Source of the DNA: JAUSIF01 sp964620215
GTDB taxonomy: Bacteria > Pseudomonadota > Alphaproteobacteria > Rhizobiales > Xanthobacteraceae
Direction: 5' to 3'
Length of the DNA: 9,477 bases
Assembly: GCA_964620215.1 (NCBI GenBank)
Contig: CAZUJE010000111.1
Span: forward strand, 1 to 9,477
This document shows positions 6,249-9,477 of this stretch, piece after piece; position 1 is the stretch's first letter, and every line of letters begins with the position of its first letter. The position numbers and the translations under genes are program-made. The notes under the pieces are model-generated. The model did not search any database, was not told the origin of the DNA, and saw only the letters and a list, made by a program, of their open reading frames with translations.

Positions 6249-7346
6249 TCACGGGTCGAACAGCAGCGCGATGAAGGCCACAAACAGGACGAGATGCACC
6301 GCGCCAACCAATACGTTGGTTCGTGTGCTCCCGAAGGTGAAAGGCATGACTCCGAAGGTGAGGGCGAGCAGCAGCATTTCCTCGCGCTCCAGCCCGAGCG
6401 TCACCTCGGAACCCAGAGCGACATTGATGCCGAGCACTGCGGGAATCGTGAGGCCGACGGTGGCGAGTGCGGAACCCAGCGAGATGTTGATGGACCGCTG
6501 CAACTGATTGTGCGCGGCGGCGCGGAACGCGCTCATGCCCTCCGGCGCCAGCACCACAACGGCGATCAGCACGCCGACCAGCGCCTCGGGTGCGCCCAAC
6601 GACTTGATGCCGATGCTGGTTACGGTCGCAAGGGTTTTGCTGAGATAAACAATCGGCAGCAGGGTCAGCAATAAAAGCACCGTGTGATAGAGCGCCTGCT
6701 GACTCGAAGGCATGCGTTTTTCGACTGCACCGCGTTTTTTTGCGCGCGCCGGTTGCTCGAAGAAATACGGATGCCGCACCGTCTGAACGGCGAGAAAAAC
6801 CAGATAGAGCAGCAAAATGAGCAGGGCGAAGACACCGGCCTGAAAAAGCGAGAGCGTCGGCGCGCTATTTGTCGTGAAATTGGGAAGGATCAGCGCGAAC
6901 ACCGCGATTGGCACGATCACCGCGAGGAAGGAGCGCGTGCCCTGTAAATTATATTCCTGCTCGTGATAGCGAAGGCCGCCGAGGATCAGGCAAAGCCCGG
7001 CCATCCCGTTCAGCGTGATCATCAGCACGGAAAAAACCGTATCGCGCGCGAAGGCCGAGGCGGCCCCATAAGTGAGTTGCGCCGAGATGATGAAGGAGAC
7101 CTCGATGACGGTGACCGCCAGCGTCAGCACCAGCGTGCCGTAAGGTTCGCCCAGGAGATGCGCGAGCGTTTCCGCGTGGCGCACCACCGCGAAGGCGCCC
7201 CAGAGCACCACCGAGAACAGCCATACAAAAATCAGAGCCGAAGCGAGCGGACCGAAGGAAAGCAGTTGCGGCCCGGCAAACGCCAGAACCAGTCCGCTTC
7301 CAATCAAAGCGAGCAAATGAAATTCGGTGCGAATCCGGGCCAACAT
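6249..7346 (-). CDS. chaA: calcium (sodium, potassium)/proton antiporter ChaA
   Basis: ChaA is an inner-membrane antiporter of the CaCA superfamily that expels Ca2+, Na+ or K+ in exchange for protons, most active at alkaline pH. The 365-residue protein has the expected length and about eleven hydrophobic segments. The two inverted alpha-repeats are visible: RHAETLAHLLGEPYG then LTLAVTVIEVSFI (about residues 57-90), and LAPEGMSAFRAAAHNQLQRS then SLGSALATVGLTIPAVL (about 267-305), each with the acidic residues that bind cations. A basic loop (PARAKKRGAVEKR, about 199-211) separates the halves; the acidic cluster of the E. coli loop is absent. The ATG is at 7344-7346 with only a weak purine-rich site ahead. 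It lies 66 bases downstream of tetR on the same strand and may share its transcript. Which cation is carried cannot be read from sequence. Confidence 0.94.
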   Translation of the reverse strand: MLARIRTEFHLLALIGSGLVLAFAGPQLLSFGPLASALIFVWLFSVVLWGAFAVVRHAETLAHLLGEPYGTLVLTLAVTVIEVSFIISAQLTYGAASAFARDTVFSVLMITLNGMAGLCLILGGLRYHEQEYNLQGTRSFLAVIVPIAVFALILPNFTTNSAPTLSLFQAGVFALLILLLYLVFLAVQTVRHPYFFEQPARAKKRGAVEKRMPSSQQALYHTVLLLLTLLPIVYLSKTLATVTSIGIKSLGAPEALVGVLIAVVVLAPEGMSAFRAAAHNQLQRSINISLGSALATVGLTIPAVLGINVALGSEVTLGLEREEMLLLALTFGVMPFTFGSTRTNVLVGAVHLVLFVAFIALLFDP

Positions 7347-7412
7347 CGCCGCAAAGATCGCACGATGCGCGTGGTGTGAACAAGCGAAGAGCGAGTTTTT
7401 TGCCGCTGACGT

Positions 7413-8018
7413 TTACTTGTCGGCGATCATCGCCTCGCCCATGCGGACGAAACGGCAGGCCGGGCCTTCATGCCCGAGGCTTTGCATGCTGACGCGGGCG
7501 CCTTCGAGCAAAAGGAACAGTTCGTCGGCAACCATTTCCGGCTGGGCCAGCCCCGCCGCCTTGCAGAGTTTCGCGAGCCGCTTGCGCTGTTCCTGCTTGA
7601 ACTCCTCGATTACGGGGCGGGCGGGATGATCCTTTCCCGGTAGCTCAACCGCGGCATTGGCGAGCGCGCAGCCGCGTTCGTTCTTGGATGCGAGGTGCTC
7701 GGCCATCTTGTTCATCCAGCCGCGCAACTGAGCCTTGGGATTGCCGGGGCTGGCTTTTTCAAGCTCTTCCCACAGTGAATTGGCCCCGGCGGCCAGGCGC
7801 TTCAGATATTGCGCCACCAGTTCGTCCTTGGAATTGAAGTGGCGATAGAGCGTCATCTTGTTGGTGCCGGCGGCTTCCGCGACCGCCTCCACGCCGACCG
7901 CCCGGATGCCCTGCTGATAAAACAACTCCGACGCCGCAGCGAGAATACGCTCGCGCGGTGGCAAGGCTTTTCCGTCCAGCGAAGTCTTTGCCGGGCTTTG
8001 GGTGGGGGCTCTTGACAT
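7413..8018 (-). CDS. TetR family transcriptional regulator, probable repressor of azoR
   Basis: The 201-residue protein has a TetR N-terminal DNA-binding domain at residues about 22-70: RERILAAASELFYQQGIRAV, then VAEAAGTNKMTLYRHFNSKDEL. An all-helical ligand-binding and dimerisation domain follows, with a single cysteine pair far apart (CALANAA and GPACRF). The ligand is unknown; electrophiles, quinones or azo-type compounds would fit the neighbour azoR, but that is inference. The gene starts 104 bases from the divergent azoR, with two palindromic operators between them, the classic layout for a repressor controlling itself and its neighbour. The ATG at 8016-8018 has no Shine-Dalgarno sequence; an in-frame TTG nearer the helix-turn-helix (about residue 19, after GACGGAAAA) is a possible alternative start. 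Confidence 0.93.
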   Translation of the reverse strand: MSRAPTQSPAKTSLDGKALPPRERILAAASELFYQQGIRAVGVEAVAEAAGTNKMTLYRHFNSKDELVAQYLKRLAAGANSLWEELEKASPGNPKAQLRGWMNKMAEHLASKNERGCALANAAVELPGKDHPARPVIEEFKQEQRKRLAKLCKAAGLAQPEMVADELFLLLEGARVSMQSLGHEGPACRFVRMGEAMIADK

Positions 8019-8043
8019 GGATGTTACCGGTCAGTACCTATAT
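8012..8043 (+). promoter_or_regulatory. candidate promoter of azoR
   Basis: A perfect TTGACA (8012-8017) overlaps the tetR start codon. The best -10-like stretch is within TACCTATAT (8035-8043), giving a spacer of 17-20 bases depending on the hexamer chosen; the spacing or hexamer fit is therefore imperfect. Operator 1 lies in the spacer. A start point near 8050 would give a leader of about 70 bases. Confidence 0.4.
8025..8036. promoter_or_regulatory. TetR operator candidate 1 (tetR-proximal)
   Basis: TACCGGTCAGTA is an imperfect palindrome seven bases from the tetR start codon. It is part of a 21-base tandem repeat with operator 2 (both begin ATGTTACCG and continue GTCAGTAC or ATCGGTAC). 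It lies between TTGACA (8012-8017) and the AT-rich CCTATAT, so bound repressor would cover the likely azoR promoter and the tetR start region. Confidence 0.7.
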
Positions 8044-8066
8044 GTTACCGATCGGTACTAATGCAA
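8037..8066 (-). promoter_or_regulatory. candidate promoter of tetR
   Basis: On the minus strand TTGCAT (8061-8066) and TATAGG (8037-8042) are 18 bases apart. Operator 2 fills the spacer. Transcription would begin near 8030, leaving a leader of only about 12 bases before the ATG. Confidence 0.45.
8046..8057. promoter_or_regulatory. TetR operator candidate 2 (azoR-proximal)
   Basis: TACCGATCGGTA is a perfect 12-base palindrome, 21 bases from operator 1 (two helical turns, same face of the DNA). It lies inside the spacer of the likely tetR promoter. The TACCG/CGGTA half-site is of the kind often bound by TetR proteins in proteobacteria. Confidence 0.75.
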
Positions 8067-8122
8067 GGCACCGCCATCGCGGGCGAATGCCTTTCAGCCG
8101 GCCGGTATGCAGGAGAACCACC

Positions 8123-8755
8123 ATGACCAAAATATTATACCTCAGCAGCAGCCCGCGCGGCAGCGCTTCCTATTCAAGCCAGATCGCAGCGCGCGTGCTC
8201 GATGAATTGCGCGAAGCGCATCCCGGCGCAAGCGTTTCCGAGCGCGATCTTTCTCGAGAACCTTTACAACATCTGAACGAGGACTTCACCACAGCACTCG
8301 CTACGCCGGGTGAACAACGCTCACCCGCGCAAAAACTGTGGATTGCAAAGGCAGACGCGCTGATCGACGAACTGATTGCCGCCGACATCGTGGTGATCGG
8401 CGTCGCTATGATTAATTTCGCGATTCCCTCAACCCTGAAAACCTGGATCGATCATATATCGCGGGCAGGAAGGACTTTTCGTTACACGGATCAGGGAAAA
8501 CCCGAAGGCCTGCTTACCGGCAAGCGCGTCATCGTCGTGCATGCCAAGGGCGGTATTTATTCGGAGGAGGCAACGCGCGGTTATGACTTCGTTGCGCCCT
8601 ATCTTCGTCACGTTCTTGGCTTCTTGGGCATTCAGGATGTTCAGGTGATCGATGTGGAGGGCACCGGGCTCGGCGACGAGGCGGTAGCCAAGGCACTCAA
8701 TCGCGGAAATGAATGCGCGCATGCGGTGGTTGCTCAACTTGAGAACGCCGCCTGA
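8123..8755 (+). CDS. azoR: FMN-dependent NADH-azoreductase / NADH:quinone oxidoreductase
   Basis: AzoR is a cytoplasmic flavodoxin-fold dimer that uses NADH and FMN for two-electron reduction of quinones and azo compounds, protecting against electrophile and thiol stress. The 210-residue product is close to the usual size (201 in E. coli). It shows the FMN phosphate loop SSSPRGSASYS (residues 8-18), the FMN-binding segment MINFAIPSTLKTWIDHISRAG (split here as MINFAIPS, 96-103, and LKTWID), then GRTFRYT, GLLTGK and the glycine pair in HAKGGIYS (about 140-147). The common PMYNF is AMINF here. ATG 8123 is preceded by AGGAGA at 8111-8116, a strong site; longer upstream frames lack family similarity. 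It is divergent from tetR through two operators and is followed 20 bases later by a short gene, probably in one transcript. Confidence 0.95.
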   Translation: MTKILYLSSSPRGSASYSSQIAARVLDELREAHPGASVSERDLSREPLQHLNEDFTTALATPGEQRSPAQKLWIAKADALIDELIAADIVVIGVAMINFAIPSTLKTWIDHISRAGRTFRYTDQGKPEGLLTGKRVIVVHAKGGIYSEEATRGYDFVAPYLRHVLGFLGIQDVQVIDVEGTGLGDEAVAKALNRGNECAHAVVAQLENAA

Positions 8756-8775
8756 AGGCGAGGAAGGAGACCGCC

Positions 8776-8937
8776 ATGTTTTGCAGCCGCAAGGAACTCA
8801 CGCTTGACGACATGATCGCCGATCCGATCGTGCAGGCGCTGATGGCCGCGGACGGTGTGGACCCGGAAGCTTTCATCGAAGAGATGGAGCGGATGGCGAA
8901 GACGATCCGCGAACGCGATGAGGAGACGGCTGGTTAG
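8776..8937 (+). CDS. small acidic protein of unknown function, 53 residues
   Basis: The frame ATG 8776 to TAG 8935-8937 has a strong ribosome binding site (AGGAAGGAGA 8761-8770) and begins 20 bases after the azoR stop, so it is probably cotranscribed with azoR. The product starts MFCSRKELTLDDMIADPIVQ and has a central ALMAADGVDPEAF and a charged helix EEMERMAKTIRERDEE. It has 14 acidic against 6 basic residues, one cysteine (C3), and no signal or membrane segment; it is probably mostly helical. The D-P-x-x-x-x-L-M-x-A-D-G-V-D pattern reminds me of short hypothetical proteins in rhizobia, but I cannot assign a family or function. It could act with azoR or simply share its regulation. Confidence 0.75.
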   Translation: MFCSRKELTLDDMIADPIVQALMAADGVDPEAFIEEMERMAKTIRERDEETAG

Positions 8938-8946
8938 GCTGTCTCC
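8922..8946. terminator. hairpin at convergent gene ends, possible bidirectional terminator
   Basis: GGAGACGGC (8922-8930) pairs with GCTGTCTCC (8938-8946) over nine pairs, one of them G-U, with the loop TGGTTAG that contains the stop codon of the short gene. It lies between two convergent genes, where a shared terminator is expected. Neither strand has a T run directly after the stem, which lowers confidence. Confidence 0.45.
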
Positions 8947-8954
8947 CTCGCTTC

Positions 8955-9477
8955 TTACGCCGCCTTCCTCGAGGCGATGACCTGATCGGCCTGCTTGCCG
9001 GTCAATTCCTGCAAATGGTCGAACTTGAAGGAAAGCCCTCCGACGCCGGCGGTGGCCGAACGCACCTCGATGATGAGGTTGCCGATCTCGGATTCGGGCA
9101 ACATCGACTTCGCCACATCCCAGCCCGGCCAGTTTTCCCGTGCATCAAAGCCGAGAATCTGTCCGCGCCGCTGCGAAAGGATCGCGTTGATTTTCGCCGT
9201 GCAGTCGCTCGGGCAGGCGATTTCGACGCTGTGGATTGGCTCCAGCAGCACGGGCGCGCAGTTCGGGAGTGCCTCGCTCATGGCGAGGCGGCCGGCGAGC
9301 TGGAACGCCATGTCGGAGCTGTCCACGTCATGATAGGAGCCGTCGGTGAGGGTGACGGCCACATCGACGACTGGAAAACCGAGCGGGCCGGTTTTGAGGA
9401 AATCCCGCACGCCATTTTCGACCGATGAAAAATACTGGCGTGGCACCGCGCCGCCGGTGACGGTTTCCTTGAACTGG
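8955..9477 (-). CDS. elongation factor G-like protein (EF-G2 type), 3' part
   Basis: Partial gene: it ends at TAA (8955-8957) and is open to the window edge, giving the last 173 residues of a protein usually about 650-700 long; the N-terminal GTPase domain is outside. The segment TVTGGAVPRQYFSSVENGV and then GFPVVDVAVTLTDGSYHDVD with SSDMAFQLAGRLAMSEALP is the end of EF-G domain IV. LEPIHSVEIACPSD through RRGQILGFDARENWPGW, PESEIGNLIIEVRSATAGVG and FDHLQEL is domain V. The spacing and the NWPGWDV insert fit the EF-G-like EF-G2 group rather than the main translation factor fusA, which usually lies between rpsG and tuf. The role of this paralogue in alphaproteobacteria is not settled. Whether it can hydrolyse GTP cannot be judged here. 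Confidence 0.88.
   Translation of the reverse strand, partial: QFKETVTGGAVPRQYFSSVENGVRDFLKTGPLGFPVVDVAVTLTDGSYHDVDSSDMAFQLAGRLAMSEALPNCAPVLLEPIHSVEIACPSDCTAKINAILSQRRGQILGFDARENWPGWDVAKSMLPESEIGNLIIEVRSATAGVGGLSFKFDHLQELTGKQADQVIASRKAA

Noticed and set aside
7347..7412. T-rich stretch at 7396-7401 as a terminator between tetR and chaA
   Set aside because: The T run is on the plus strand whereas both genes are on the minus strand, and no stable stem precedes it.
1..9477. Defence system, prophage, insertion sequence or CRISPR array
   Set aside because: No repeats of the required kind, no recombinase or nuclease genes, and every long gene is a common chromosomal family with uniform base composition.

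Overview
The GC-rich sequence, typical codon choice and gene families point to an alphaproteobacterium of the Hyphomicrobiales, most like the Bradyrhizobium/Rhodopseudomonas/Afipia group. That placement rests on remembered protein similarity, not on a search. The window reads as ordinary chromosome. I see no transposase, integrase, phage gene, CRISPR array, toxin-antitoxin pair, rRNA or tRNA. It holds ten recognisable or partial protein genes, one unrecognised exported protein, one short gene of 53 codons, and a candidate small RNA.

Region 1 (1-2386, + strand) has the 3' part of carB (carbamoyl phosphate synthase large subunit), then greA (transcript cleavage factor), then a small Tat-exported protein of unknown function. 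Region 2 (2393-4957) has an Lrp/AsnC regulator on the minus strand, convergent with the exported protein and divergent from trxB. After trxB (thioredoxin reductase) comes a LysR-type regulator whose longest frame overlaps the trxB stop by one base (TAATG). The Lrp gene has a 15-base palindrome just ahead of its start codon, a candidate operator.

Region 3 (4958-5203) is a gene-poor gap between lysR (+) and msrP (-). It ends in a very strong plus-strand intrinsic terminator. Ahead of it lie two further hairpins, the first with a CCTCC-rich (anti-Shine-Dalgarno-like) 17-base loop, so it resembles a small RNA gene. An AGGAGG followed by a 13-codon frame lies at its 5' edge. Region 4 (5204-7346, minus strand) has msrP, a periplasmic molybdoenzyme that repairs oxidised methionine, and chaA, a cation/proton antiporter. 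The usual membrane partner gene msrQ is not next to msrP.

Region 5 (7413-8937) is a compact regulatory unit. A TetR repressor (minus) and an FMN-dependent NADH-azoreductase, azoR (plus), diverge from a 104-base gap containing two TACCGRTCRGTA palindromes exactly 21 bases apart, with promoter-like hexamers around them. A 53-codon gene with a strong ribosome binding site follows azoR. Region 6 (8955-9477, minus) is the 3' part of an elongation factor G-like (EF-G2 type) gene running off the window.

Several genes share a redox or stress theme (trxB, msrP, azoR), but each is a common family member. I find no convincing new multi-gene system. The best leads are the candidate small RNA, the two-operator tetR/azoR switch and the short gene beside azoR.
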